A stretch of DNA of 64,000 nt from positions 29,457-93,456 of the forward strand of contig CAMZAE010000004.1 in NCBI GenBank assembly GCA_947304115.1, written 5' to 3'. The notes beneath the pieces are model-generated. The model was given only the letters and a program-made list of their open reading frames with translations. It searched no databases and was not told the DNA's origin. The DNA is from an uncultured Prevotellaceae bacterium. GTDB taxonomy: Bacteria > Bacteroidota > Bacteroidia > Bacteroidales > Bacteroidaceae. Each line of letters opens with the position of its first letter. The first letter of the stretch is position 1. A program made the position numbers and the translations under genes. Positions 50,402 through 59,662 of this stretch are shown here, in pieces.

Positions 50402-51157
50402 GTGTTAGCAAAACGCATCATACCATGTCTCGATGTTAAAGACGGTCAGACCGTCAAAGGCACTAACTTTCTGCAACTAAGGCAGGCAGGTGATCCTGTG
50501 GAGCTTGGCAAGCTCTATAGCCGACAAGGGGCAGATGAACTCGTATTCCTCGACATAACAGCTAGCCACGAAGGTCGTAAAACGTTCACAGACATGGTGC
50601 AAAAGGTCGCTGCGGAGATAGACATTCCTTTTACCGTTGGTGGCGGTATCAGTGAGCTTGCCGATGTGGAGCGAATGCTTTCGGCAGGGGCGGACAAGAT
50701 AAGCATCAACAGTGCCGCCCTGCGTCGTCCGGAACTCATTGACGAGATTGCCAGTCATTTCGGCAGTCAGGTTTGTGTTGTCGCCATCGATGCCCAACAA
50801 GGCGAGAAAGGCTGGACATGCTACCTTAACGGTGGTCGCATCCCAACCGACAGGAACCTCTTTGACTGGGCAAAGGAAGTGAACGAGCGTGGAGCAGGAG
50901 AGATATTGTTTACCAGCATGAATCACGACGGTGTGAAGCAAGGCTTTGCCTGCGATGCTCTTAACCGCCTTGCTTCGATGCTTACCATTCCTGTCATTGC
51001 AAGTGGCGGTGCAGGAAAGATGGGGGACTTCCGCGATGTCTTTGCACAAGGCCATGCCGATGCTGCCCTTGCAGCAAGTGTCTTTCATTTCGGACAGATA
51101 GGTATCCCGGAACTGAAGGCGTATTTAAGAACAGAAGGAATAAACGTAAGACTATGA
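50402..51157 (+). CDS. hisF: imidazole glycerol phosphate synthase, cyclase subunit
   Basis: 251 residues from the GTG at 50402 ([20 protein letters not shown]). Catalytic Asp ~11 and the second Asp in [17 protein letters not shown] and ASGGAGK phosphate loops. Partner of HisH. The 34-bp gap from hisA is filled by TAAAT words (50369-50397). Overlaps hisIE by 4 bp. Confidence 0.95.
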   Translation: MLAKRIIPCLDVKDGQTVKGTNFLQLRQAGDPVELGKLYSRQGADELVFLDITASHEGRKTFTDMVQKVAAEIDIPFTVGGGISELADVERMLSAGADKISINSAALRRPELIDEIASHFGSQVCVVAIDAQQGEKGWTCYLNGGRIPTDRNLFDWAKEVNERGAGEILFTSMNHDGVKQGFACDALNRLASMLTIPVIASGGAGKMGDFRDVFAQGHADAALAASVFHFGQIGIPELKAYLRTEGINVRL

Positions 51158-51768
51158 ACATAGACTTCCAAAAGTGTGGCGGCCTCGTGCCGGCCATCAT
51201 ACAAGACGCGACGACAAAAAATGTGCTCATGCTCGGATATATGAATGAGGAGGCACTACAAAAGACACGCGAGACAGGACTCGTAACCTTCTTCAGCCGC
51301 TCACGCCAATGTCTTTGGACGAAGGGCGAGACAAGCGGAAACTACCTGCATGTTGTCAGCATCAAGGTCGATTGCGACAACGATACGCTGCTCATTCAGG
51401 CAAAGCCAGATGGCCCGACCTGTCACACCGGTGCAGACACCTGTTGGGGTGAAGAAAACAAACCCAATCCGCTGCTCTTCCTCTCTGAACTTAGTGACTT
51501 CATTGAGAAGCGATATAAGGAGATGCCCGAAGGCAGCTACACCACTTCGCTCTTCAAAGACGGCTTGAACCGTATGGCACAGAAAGTGGGTGAGGAAGCT
51601 TTGGAACTGGTCATTGAAGCCACAAATGGCACAAATGACAGACTCATCTACGAAGGCTCGGACATGCTTTATCACCTCATCGTACTCCTTACCAGTAAAG
51701 GCCTGCGTATTGAGAATATGGCAGCCGAACTCATGGAGCGTCATAACCCAGGATGGAAGAAACATTAG
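51154..51768 (+). CDS. hisIE: bifunctional PR-AMP cyclohydrolase / PR-ATP pyrophosphatase
   Basis: 204 residues. N-terminal HisI domain (~1-110): [27 protein letters not shown], and zinc-site residues in DCDNDTLL and [11 protein letters not shown]-terminal HisE domain (~115-204): [27 protein letters not shown]. Performs steps 2 and 3 of histidine synthesis. Upstream genes hisG, hisD, hisC and hisB are not in the window. Confidence 0.95.
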   Translation: MNIDFQKCGGLVPAIIQDATTKNVLMLGYMNEEALQKTRETGLVTFFSRSRQCLWTKGETSGNYLHVVSIKVDCDNDTLLIQAKPDGPTCHTGADTCWGEENKPNPLLFLSELSDFIEKRYKEMPEGSYTTSLFKDGLNRMAQKVGEEALELVIEATNGTNDRLIYEGSDMLYHLIVLLTSKGLRIENMAAELMERHNPGWKKH

Positions 51769-51779
51769 AAAACCTTTCC

Positions 51780-52445
51780 ATGATACTCAACTATACTGAT
51801 GTAGATATCTACCAAGGAGAACACCATGTTCTCCAGAAGGTGAATTTCTGTGTAGAAGAAGGCGAAATGGTCTATCTTACAGGGCCAGTTGGCAGCGGCA
51901 AGTCATCGCTGCTCAAAACTATCTATGGCGAGATACCCATCGAAGGAGGAAATGCTGAAGTGCTGGGCTTTGACATGGCGCGTCTCAAGACAAAACACCA
52001 ACCTGCACTCAGAAGGCAGATGGGTATTGTATTTCAAGACTTCCAACTTCTGCCAGACCGCACGGTGCATCTCAACCTTGATTTCGTACTCCGCTCCACT
52101 GGTTGGAAGCGAAAAGCAGAACGTGAACAGCGTATTGCAGAAGTGCTCGAAATGGTGAAGCTTGCCGACAAGAAAGACAAGTTTATCTATGAACTTTCTG
52201 GCGGCGAACAGCAGCGCATCTGTATCGCCAGAGCTATCCTCAATAATCCGAAAGTCATCCTTGCCGACGAACCGACAGGCAATCTTGACGCTGATAATGG
52301 CGAACTCATCTTAGCTCTTCTTGATGAGATACGTCGCCAAAACCATACTGCAATTATCCTCAGCACACACAATATGCAATGGCCAGAATACTTCCCTGGC
52401 ACAGTGTATCGTTGTGTGGATGCTAAGCTTGTAAAAGACAGATAA
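51780..52445 (+). CDS. ftsE: cell division ATP-binding protein FtsE
   Basis: 221 residues from the ATG at 51780 (MILNYTDVDIYQGEH); an upstream ATG at 51753 lies inside hisIE. ABC ATPase: Walker A GPVGSGKSSLLK (~37), signature LSGGEQQR, Walker B VILADEPTGNLDA, switch His in LSTHN. Works with FtsX on peptidoglycan hydrolases; no ftsX adjacent, so assignment rests on similarity to FtsE over LolD/MacB. In the his-lys operon. Confidence 0.85.
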   Translation: MILNYTDVDIYQGEHHVLQKVNFCVEEGEMVYLTGPVGSGKSSLLKTIYGEIPIEGGNAEVLGFDMARLKTKHQPALRRQMGIVFQDFQLLPDRTVHLNLDFVLRSTGWKRKAEREQRIAEVLEMVKLADKKDKFIYELSGGEQQRICIARAILNNPKVILADEPTGNLDADNGELILALLDEIRRQNHTAIILSTHNMQWPEYFPGTVYRCVDAKLVKDR

Positions 52446-52460
52446 TATAAAGATTAAGAT

Positions 52461-53777
52461 ATGAAAGTACTGAAGTTCGGCGGCACCTCCGTAGGATCAC
52501 CGCAGAGAATGCAAGACGTCTCTACACTTATCACCGAAGATGGGGAAAGCAAGGTCGTTATCCTCTCCGCAATGTCGGGCACCACAAATACCCTTGTGGA
52601 AATATCGGATTACCTCTACAAGAAGAACCCAGAAGGCGCGAACACCATCATCAACCAACTCGAGCAGACCTATGTGGGACATATTGCCAACCTCTATCGC
52701 ACAGAAGAAGTCAAGCAAAAGACTATGAATTTCCTGCATGAAGAGTTCGACTATTTGCGCTCTTTCACAAAAGTCCATTTTACTTCTTTTGAAGAAAAGG
52801 TCATCTTGGCTCAAGGCGAGATAATCAGCACAAATATGGTCGTAAACTATCTGCAGGAATGTGGAGTAAAGGCATTGCTTATCAATGCTCTTGACATTAT
52901 TCGTACCGACAAGAATGGCGAACCCGACATGAACTATATCAAAGAAAAGACAACCAAGGTGCTTGAGGTCAACCCTGGTTATCAGATATATGTGTCGCAG
53001 GGTTTCATCTGCCGTAATGCCTATGGCGAGATTGACAACCTGCAGCGTGGCGGCAGTGACTATACGGCATGTCTTGTAGGTGCAGCAATCCAAGCAGAGG
53101 AAATACAGATATGGACAGACATTGACGGTATGCACAACAACGATCCACGCTTCGTGGAGCATACGGAACCAGTCCGTCAGCTCTATTTCGAGGAGGCAGC
53201 CGAGCTTGCCTACTTTGGGGCCAAGATACTTCATCCCACTTGTATTCAGCCGGCAAAGTTTGCCAGAGTCCCTGTCCGTCTGCTCAACACAATGGATCCG
53301 ACTGCTCCAGGAACCATTATCAATAATGAATTCCAACACGGTACAATTAAGGCAGTGGCTGCTCGCGATGGCAACATCTGTATCCAGATAAACAGTAGCC
53401 GGATGCTTTTGGCTTACGGCTTCCTACGCAAGGTTTTTGAAATCTTTGAGACCTACAAGACCAGCATCGATATGGTATGTACAAGCGAGGTGGGTGTCAG
53501 TGTCACCATTGATAACCGTAATCATCTGCCAGACATTGTCAATGAACTGAAAAAGTATGGAACAGTTTCCGTAGAGGAAGACATGTGCATCATTTGTGTA
53601 GTGGGCGATTTGGCGAGTGAGAATGTTGGCTTTGAGACAAAAGTCTGTCAGGCACTTGAGGAAATACCTGTCCGTATGATTAGCTATGGTGGTTCAGAGC
53701 ATAACATCTCCTTCGTGGTCAAGGGCAAGGACAAGAAACGCACATTGCAAGCACTCAGTGATACACTATTCAAATAA
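52461..53777 (+). CDS. lysC: aspartate kinase
   Basis: 438 residues, monofunctional. Phosphorylates aspartate at the head of the lysine/threonine/methionine branch. KFGGTSVGSPQRM at the start, SQGFICRNAYGE, RGGSDYTACLVGAAI, WTDIDGMHNNDPRF. Two ACT domains occupy the last ~130 residues (INSSRMLLAYGFLRKVFEIF, ICVVGDLASENVG), so end-product feedback is expected. Five bp before lysA. Confidence 0.95.
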   Translation: MKVLKFGGTSVGSPQRMQDVSTLITEDGESKVVILSAMSGTTNTLVEISDYLYKKNPEGANTIINQLEQTYVGHIANLYRTEEVKQKTMNFLHEEFDYLRSFTKVHFTSFEEKVILAQGEIISTNMVVNYLQECGVKALLINALDIIRTDKNGEPDMNYIKEKTTKVLEVNPGYQIYVSQGFICRNAYGEIDNLQRGGSDYTACLVGAAIQAEEIQIWTDIDGMHNNDPRFVEHTEPVRQLYFEEAAELAYFGAKILHPTCIQPAKFARVPVRLLNTMDPTAPGTIINNEFQHGTIKAVAARDGNICIQINSSRMLLAYGFLRKVFEIFETYKTSIDMVCTSEVGVSVTIDNRNHLPDIVNELKKYGTVSVEEDMCIICVVGDLASENVGFETKVCQALEEIPVRMISYGGSEHNISFVVKGKDKKRTLQALSDTLFK

Positions 53778-53781
53778 AGCT

Positions 53782-54960
53782 ATGAGCCAAGGAATGTTAC
53801 AAGATATGAAGGGCTGTTTCAATCGTCTTCGTACGCCCTTCTACTATTATGACACAGCTTTGCTTGCTGAGACACTGTCGGCTATAAAGAACGAAACGGA
53901 AAGGCGTGATGGCTGGCATCTGCATTATGCTGTCAAGGCATGTGCAACTCCGAAGATTCTTCAGCAAATACAGCGGGCAGGTGTAGGAGCCGATTGTGTG
54001 AGTGGCGGTGAAATAAAGGCGTGTCTGGAGAATGGCTTTCCTGCAAATGAGATTGTTTTCGCTGGTGTTGGCAAGGCAGATTGGGAGATAGAACTTGCTC
54101 TCAAGGTTGGGATACAATACTTTAATGTCGAGAGCATTCCAGAGTTGGAAGTCATTGCAGAGATTGCCGGGCGAATGGGCAAAGTGGCCGATGTCAGCTT
54201 CCGCATCAATCCTGACGTGGGTGCCCATACTCATGCCCATATCACAACAGGGCTTGCCGAGAACAAGTTTGGCATAGCCAAGGAGGACATGATTCGTGTT
54301 ATCCGAATCAGCGAGCAAATGCCAAGTGTCCGTTTTGTAGGGTTGCATTTCCATATAGGCAGCCAGATTCTTCAGATGGACGATTTCGAAGCATTATGTC
54401 ATCGTATTAACGAGTTACAGGATCGGCTTGAAGCAGAAGGTATCAAGGTGCAGAACATAAATGTCGGTGGTGGTCTGGGTATTGACTATTATGCTCCTGA
54501 CGACCATCCTGTTCCAGACTTTAAGTCTTATTTCGATACATACGCCAAACATTTGAAACTTCGTTCCGGCCAGCATCTTCACTTTGAACTTGGAAGGGCT
54601 GTTGTAGGTCAGTGCGGCACGCTTATTACACGTTGCCTCTATGTCAAGCAGGCTGCGACAAAGCAGTTTGTCATTGTCGATGCAGGCATGACCGATCTCA
54701 TACGCCCTGCACTCTATGGCTCTCATCATCATATTCAGAACCTAAGCAGTTCGGGATCTGTCTTGCCCTACGATGTCGTAGGACCTATTTGTGAGAGCAG
54801 CGATGTCTTTGCCAAAGACTTCCTGTTGCCAGAAACGCATCGCGGAGACCTCATCGCCCTTCGTTCAGCAGGAGCCTACAGCGAGATAATGGCAAGTCGC
54901 TATAATTGTCGTGAATTGCCTAAAGCATATACGACAGAAGATTTAGGGATTAGGGATTAA
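53782..54960 (+). CDS. lysA: diaminopimelate decarboxylase
   Basis: 392 residues from the ATG at 53782 (MSQGMLQDMKGCFNRLRTPF). PLP enzyme for the last step to lysine. PLP Lys in HYAVKACATPKI (~47), GADCVSGGEI, GLHFHIGSQI, VGGGLGIDYY, ELGRAVVGQCG, GPICESSDVFAKD (active-site Cys). Paired with lysC. The stop is followed by GATTTAGGGATTAGGG words to 54990. Confidence 0.95.
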   Translation: MSQGMLQDMKGCFNRLRTPFYYYDTALLAETLSAIKNETERRDGWHLHYAVKACATPKILQQIQRAGVGADCVSGGEIKACLENGFPANEIVFAGVGKADWEIELALKVGIQYFNVESIPELEVIAEIAGRMGKVADVSFRINPDVGAHTHAHITTGLAENKFGIAKEDMIRVIRISEQMPSVRFVGLHFHIGSQILQMDDFEALCHRINELQDRLEAEGIKVQNINVGGGLGIDYYAPDDHPVPDFKSYFDTYAKHLKLRSGQHLHFELGRAVVGQCGTLITRCLYVKQAATKQFVIVDAGMTDLIRPALYGSHHHIQNLSSSGSVLPYDVVGPICESSDVFAKDFLLPETHRGDLIALRSAGAYSEIMASRYNCRELPKAYTTEDLGIRD

Positions 54961-54995
54961 GGATTTAGGGATTAAGGATTAAAGATTAAGGAAGA

Positions 54996-55535
54996 ATGTG
55001 TCCTGTTAACGTCAGCATCGTTGTTACTTGCGAAGAACAGCAGTTGGAACTTAGGTGTTTGTTGCCTGAGTTACTATCTATGCAATATGATGGTGAGTAC
55101 GAGGTGATTGTTGTTGATAAGATACATGACAAGGATTTGAAAGAGTGGCTCGAAGAGATGGAGGTACACTTCCCCCATCTCTGTCACACCTTTTGCTCGC
55201 CAACAGCCAAAGGCATAGATGTCCATCGGTTTGCACTCACTTTGGGAGCCAAGGCTGCCAACTATGAGTGGATTGTTGTCATGCCTGTTGATGCCCTTTT
55301 GCCTGACAAAGATTGGTTAAGTCGTTTCACTGCCTGTTGTACCGATGACGTTGACGTGGTGAAAGGCATAGGCCGTAGAAGCTTGTGGCATAGACTCATG
55401 TTCAACATCTTCCGTCGTAAGCTGTCTGTCTTTGCTCCCATGTCCTCCATTTTTCTCTGTCGCCGTAGTCTCTTACTTCAAGCAAACCCGTATGTCCCAA
55501 AAGGTCGAATAACCTTTTGTCCTATTGTTAAATAA
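54996..55535 (+). CDS. short glycosyltransferase family 2-like protein
   Basis: 179 residues. Opens like a GT2 (NVSIVVTCEEQQLELRCLLPE, EYEVIVVDK) and has VVMPVDALLPDKDWL where GT2s carry the metal DxD; only one Asp of that motif is clear. The usual acceptor-binding half and membrane helices are missing. Either a minimal family variant, or a decayed gene. In line with lysA and dedA. Confidence 0.6.
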   Translation: MCPVNVSIVVTCEEQQLELRCLLPELLSMQYDGEYEVIVVDKIHDKDLKEWLEEMEVHFPHLCHTFCSPTAKGIDVHRFALTLGAKAANYEWIVVMPVDALLPDKDWLSRFTACCTDDVDVVKGIGRRSLWHRLMFNIFRRKLSVFAPMSSIFLCRRSLLLQANPYVPKGRITFCPIVK

Positions 55536-55546
55536 CCAAAGAGTAA

Positions 55547-56170
55547 ATGGAAAGTATTCCCTTCATTGCCTGGTGCTTAGAGCACCTTAATTATTGGGTT
55601 ATCACTCTGCTGATGGCTATCGAGAGCAGTTTCATCCCCTTCCCCAGTGAGGTGGTTGTGCCGCCCGCTGCTTATAAGGCTGCCACGACGGGCGAGCTTA
55701 ATGTCTTTCTTGTTGTCCTTTGTGCTTCGATTGGAGCCTGTATTGGTGCCTTGGTGAACTATTTCCTTGCGCGTTACCTTGGCCGTCCGCTTGTCTATCG
55801 CTTTGCAGAGAGCAGAATCGGACACATGTGTTTGATAGATACTAAGAAAGTGGAGAATGCAGAACGTTATTTCGATGAGCATGGGGCAGTGGGCACCTTC
55901 TTCGGTCGTCTTGTGCCGGCTGTGCGTCAACTCATTAGCATTCCCGCTGGCCTGGCTCGCATGGAGTTGGGACGCTTCCTGTTTTATACTACGTTAGGTG
56001 CCAGCCTATGGAACAGCATCCTTGCCTTTATGGGCTGGTACATCGGACATTACTATAGCGGACAACTTGAAGAAAAAGTTGCTTTCTACAGCGGCGAGCT
56101 TAAAATAGCCATGCTTGTGCTTGGCGTTGCCGTTGTTTTCTACCTTGCTTACAAGGGAGTAAAGAAATAA
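55547..56170 (+). CDS. DedA family membrane protein
   Basis: 207 residues, about five hydrophobic helices. DedA motifs: ESSFIPFPSEVVVPPAA and FFGRLVPAVRQLISIPAGLARM, with conserved Glu and Arg. DedA proteins have been linked to lipid-carrier flipping (UndP) and proton-dependent transport; the exact role here is unknown. Last gene of the plus-strand block, convergent with the sialic-acid operon. Confidence 0.92.
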   Translation: MESIPFIAWCLEHLNYWVITLLMAIESSFIPFPSEVVVPPAAYKAATTGELNVFLVVLCASIGACIGALVNYFLARYLGRPLVYRFAESRIGHMCLIDTKKVENAERYFDEHGAVGTFFGRLVPAVRQLISIPAGLARMELGRFLFYTTLGASLWNSILAFMGWYIGHYYSGQLEEKVAFYSGELKIAMLVLGVAVVFYLAYKGVKK

Positions 56171-56181
56171 GGGAAGTTCCC

Positions 56182-57366
56182 TTATTTCTCTTTCGCTGCT
56201 ATTCTTTCCAGTGCCTGATAGACTTGCATCAGGCCGCGTGGGACGTGGAAGCAACCCTTCCACTTGCCGCCCTTAAGCGTCAGCAAGACTTCACCCCTGC
56301 GGTTCAGATAACCGAACCATTCGGGATATTCGGGATCCATGAAGTGGCTCCAGACATATTCGTGGATGCGCAAGAACCAGTCGAGGCATTGCTGGTTTCC
56401 TGTCAGCTCGTAGCCTTTAATCATGGTGATGAGCGTTTCGATGTGAACCCACCAAAGCTTCTGGTCCCATTCTAATTGCTGCAACGGGCGGCCGAGGCGG
56501 TCCATGAAGTAGAAGATGCCGCCGAACTCTTTGTCCCAACCATATTCTGCCTCGCGGAGGGCAATGTGTACTGCCTTCTCGATGAGGTCCTTGCGGCCGA
56601 GGCGCTTACCGAGGTCCATGATGAACCACATGGCTTCGATGGCGTGACCAGGGTTGAGCAGGCGTCCTTCGTGGCAGTCAACGAGTTCTCCATCCTTGCT
56701 GACGTGCTCTACGACAAGGTCCAGTTCTGGGCGATAGAACACATCGAGTACCTCGTGCAGGCAGATGTCGATGGTTTCCTTCAGGAACTTTGCATCGAGC
56801 AGGTCTTCAATCTCCAGAGCTACGTTGCAGAGTATCATGGGCAGGGCAAAATCCTTCATGGCACGGGCACCCTGAGCGGCTTTCGACCACTTGCCTTTCG
56901 GGTTGTTCCGCTTGGAGAGGACGATGTCGAAAGTCTTCTTGGCGATGTCAGCATACTCCTGAATGCCTGTTGCCTTGTAAAGCTGACCAAAGGCGATGAC
57001 AGCGAAGGTGTAGGAGAAGATGTTGTAGGGTTCAACAAGCGGGTGCCCTTCGCGGTCGAGCGAGAAGTACCAGTTGAGGTTGCCGTCGTGCCCGTACTTC
57101 TTTAGGAATTCGGCTCCCTGAATGGCTGCGTCGAGCCATTCCTGCTTCTTCTCTACCTTATTATATAATGTAGCAAGCATCCACACCTCGCGGCCTTGCA
57201 GCCATATGAACTTGTCGGTGTCATACACCTCGCCGTTGCGCTCGATGCAGGTGAAGTATCCGCCAAACTCTTTGTCTATACTGTTTTGCATCCAAAAGGG
57301 CATTACCCTGTCGAGCAGCTCGCTCTTGTACTGAGCGGCAAGCAAACTGAAATCGATGTGTTCCAT
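56182..57366 (-). CDS. N-acylglucosamine 2-epimerase (AGE/RenBP family)
   Basis: 394 residues from the ATG at 57366 (MEHIDFSLLAAQYKSEL). Converts N-acetylmannosamine to N-acetylglucosamine. (alpha/alpha)6 barrel with the family motifs WMQNSIDKEFGGYFTCIERNG (short core: EFGGYFTC), WLQGREVWMLATLYN, GRLLNPGHAIEAMWF (active His) and WWVHIETLI. Last gene of the sialic-acid operon, 26 bp after the esterase. It replaces the NanK/NanE phosphorylated route seen in enterics. Confidence 0.93.
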   Translation of the reverse strand: MEHIDFSLLAAQYKSELLDRVMPFWMQNSIDKEFGGYFTCIERNGEVYDTDKFIWLQGREVWMLATLYNKVEKKQEWLDAAIQGAEFLKKYGHDGNLNWYFSLDREGHPLVEPYNIFSYTFAVIAFGQLYKATGIQEYADIAKKTFDIVLSKRNNPKGKWSKAAQGARAMKDFALPMILCNVALEIEDLLDAKFLKETIDICLHEVLDVFYRPELDLVVEHVSKDGELVDCHEGRLLNPGHAIEAMWFIMDLGKRLGRKDLIEKAVHIALREAEYGWDKEFGGIFYFMDRLGRPLQQLEWDQKLWWVHIETLITMIKGYELTGNQQCLDWFLRIHEYVWSHFMDPEYPEWFGYLNRRGEVLLTLKGGKWKGCFHVPRGLMQVYQALERIAAKEK

Positions 57367-57392
57367 AGAATGATGACTATTGTGATTGTACT

Positions 57393-59624
57393 TTATTGGG
57401 ATAACATAATTGGTGTTATTGTTTCTTGGAAGGTTGATGCGGGAAGTCCTTGGGCGTTGCGGAGGTCGGCATCGGTGAAGCCGCTCCAGCCGTAACGAAC
57501 TGCGGCGGGCCATTTAACGGAAGGCGATGTGAGATGAATCTTGTCGCCCTCTATCTTGATGTCGGCAGGATGGAACATACCATCGGATGCAGCAATCTCA
57601 AAGCCCTTTGTGCAGGTCAGACCGTCAGAATGGTCGAAAGACACAACGATGCTGTTGTCCATTCCTCGGGCAACAAAACGAGGCGTTGGACCTTCGCTCT
57701 CCAACTGATGACCGTAGGTGTGGCGCAAGGCTTGTAAGGCCAGTCGCTCTCCAACGGGACGTTTGGTGCGGTAGTGGACATCGCCTGCGTCGCCAAGGTC
57801 TGTACTGACTGCCATCCATGTGTCGGGCAGTGTTTGTGACAAGCGACGCTGGCTATCGCGGAAAGCAGGCCATGAAGGGCGCGGCAGGCTACTGAGCTGC
57901 ACAATATAGAAGGGCAGTGTGTGCTTCTTGTGGAACTCGCTTCTCCAACGCTGGGCGAAGTGCTTGCGCCAAGATTGTTCAAGGAGGGTGAAGAGCTTCT
58001 CGTGTACCTCGATGTTGTGAGCATTGCTTTCTCCCTGATACCAGATGACGCCACGGATGGGTAAATGACCAAGCGGAGCGATGGCTGCCTCGAAGAGATA
58101 TGCGGGGTCGTATGGATGGCGTTGCAGAGGATTGTAGGCTGGCGATTCCTTGTCGAGGGCATGGGCGATGTTCTGGCTCATGCGTCCACGAGCCCAAGCC
58201 TGTCCGAAGTCGCCGTTACGCCAGTCGTACAGAATGTTGGGGAACTCCCATTCCAGCGTTGCGCGGTCTATCCAGGACTCGGTCGTCGAACCTCCCACGG
58301 CGTTGCAGATAATGCCGATGGGCACGTCATCGAGGCTGTCGCAAAGGACACGCCCGAAGTTGAAGGCAACGGCAGAGAAGCTTCGCACCGATTCGGGCGA
58401 AGCTGTCTTCCAACCCTGGAAGTCCATGTGGCGGAGTTCGTTGGTGTAGCGAAGCACGCTGTCGTCCCATTCCACAGCATCTGTCCTTGCGCGTGCCGGC
58501 ATATTATAAAGATGTAGGCAACCGGCAAGACGCTTGGCGTCAGCAAGGTCTTGGTCGAGCGTATTGCATTGGTCAACGCGAAGCTCCATGTTCGACTGTC
58601 CGCTGGCCAGCCACAGGTCGCCGAAGTAGATGCTGTCAATTGTCAGTGTCTGCGGCTTGGCTTTTGTGAGGTTCTTGAGCAAGTAGGGATATTGCTCGGG
58701 ATAGTAGAAATGGTAGTGGTCGGGCTTGAGTGGGGTGGCGGTGAATGTAAGGGTGTAGGGACCGCCAGCCTTCATGTCGGGCAGATGAGCAATCCATGAG
58801 CCGTTGGCAGACGAGAAGCAGTTGCTCTCATGCACAACTTTTCCGTCGCGGGTCAGGGTTGCCTTTATGTTTCGACGCGCATCGGAAAGTCCCTCTATCA
58901 GGATGGGTTCGCCTCGCGGCAAGACCATCCCGTTTGCATAGACGGGCGGCAGTTGCAGCCCTCCATAGTCGCCCGTGAGTGCCGAATAGACGGTCTTCGC
59001 GAGAATCCCTGCCCCTTCTGCATTGGGGTGCAGGGCATCCGGAAAGAGGTCAGGGCGACAATGAAGCGGCGTATAGAGGTCGATGAGCTGCGCTCCGGAG
59101 CCTTGCGCCACCTGCTCGATGGCGTGCTGTATCTGTGCGTGCCAGTCGCGTGTGCCGCTTTGGAAGCGTGAGTGCCGATGGAAGATGGGCGTCATCTTGC
59201 AGAGGAGGATGCGAGCCTCTGGGTTCACCACGCGGAAAGAGTCAATCAGGGCGCGATAGTTGGGAATGAACTCCTCCTTCCAATCTGGCCAGTTGCGGGG
59301 GTCTGTGTCGTTCAGGCCTAAATGGATGACCACCCAATCTGCCTTGAAGTCGAGCGCCTGTCGGAACTCCGGCAGATTGACGTAAGGCCGATGTCCTTTA
59401 TATAATAAGGTAGCACCAGAGTGTCCGAAGTTCTGCACCTCGTAACCCTCACCCAGCATTCGTTGCAACTGGACAGGGTAGCTCTCCTGCTCGCGGTTTG
59501 ACAGGCCGTAGCCGTATGTGACGCTATTGCCCACACAAGCCACACGAACCTGCCCCCACACTTGTAAGGTAAAGACAGAAAGGAGCAGGGCAAGGAATAT
59601 GGAATTGCGATTTGACATTTTCAT
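57393..59624 (-). CDS. two-domain SGNH protein: GDSL esterase plus sialate O-acetylesterase
   Basis: 743 residues, signal peptide (FLALLLSVFTLQVWG). N-terminal SGNH domain (~25-220): block I CVGNSVTYGYG, GLNDTDPRNWPDW, catalytic DALHPNAEG. C-terminal sialate O-acetylesterase domain (~225-740): VYANGMVLPRGEPI, WLASGQSNMELRVDQ, VIWYQGESNAHNI and the end of the SASA domain. The two catalytic sets are separate. It should strip O-acetyl groups from sialic acid and related sugars before uptake. The jelly-roll segment 330-420 resembles other Bacteroidetes NanS proteins. Confidence 0.9.
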   Translation of the reverse strand: MKMSNRNSIFLALLLSVFTLQVWGQVRVACVGNSVTYGYGLSNREQESYPVQLQRMLGEGYEVQNFGHSGATLLYKGHRPYVNLPEFRQALDFKADWVVIHLGLNDTDPRNWPDWKEEFIPNYRALIDSFRVVNPEARILLCKMTPIFHRHSRFQSGTRDWHAQIQHAIEQVAQGSGAQLIDLYTPLHCRPDLFPDALHPNAEGAGILAKTVYSALTGDYGGLQLPPVYANGMVLPRGEPILIEGLSDARRNIKATLTRDGKVVHESNCFSSANGSWIAHLPDMKAGGPYTLTFTATPLKPDHYHFYYPEQYPYLLKNLTKAKPQTLTIDSIYFGDLWLASGQSNMELRVDQCNTLDQDLADAKRLAGCLHLYNMPARARTDAVEWDDSVLRYTNELRHMDFQGWKTASPESVRSFSAVAFNFGRVLCDSLDDVPIGIICNAVGGSTTESWIDRATLEWEFPNILYDWRNGDFGQAWARGRMSQNIAHALDKESPAYNPLQRHPYDPAYLFEAAIAPLGHLPIRGVIWYQGESNAHNIEVHEKLFTLLEQSWRKHFAQRWRSEFHKKHTLPFYIVQLSSLPRPSWPAFRDSQRRLSQTLPDTWMAVSTDLGDAGDVHYRTKRPVGERLALQALRHTYGHQLESEGPTPRFVARGMDNSIVVSFDHSDGLTCTKGFEIAASDGMFHPADIKIEGDKIHLTSPSVKWPAAVRYGWSGFTDADLRNAQGLPASTFQETITPIMLSQ

Positions 59625-59662
59625 ATAATTATAATTATGCTTTCAAACGAATAATTCATTAT

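Noticed and set aside
53686..53781. N-terminal extension of LysA
   Set aside because: It is the lysC coding region read in another frame; ATG 53782 fits the family.
57367..57513. N-terminal extension of the epimerase
   Set aside because: Runs into the esterase gene; ATG 57366 matches AGE family starts.
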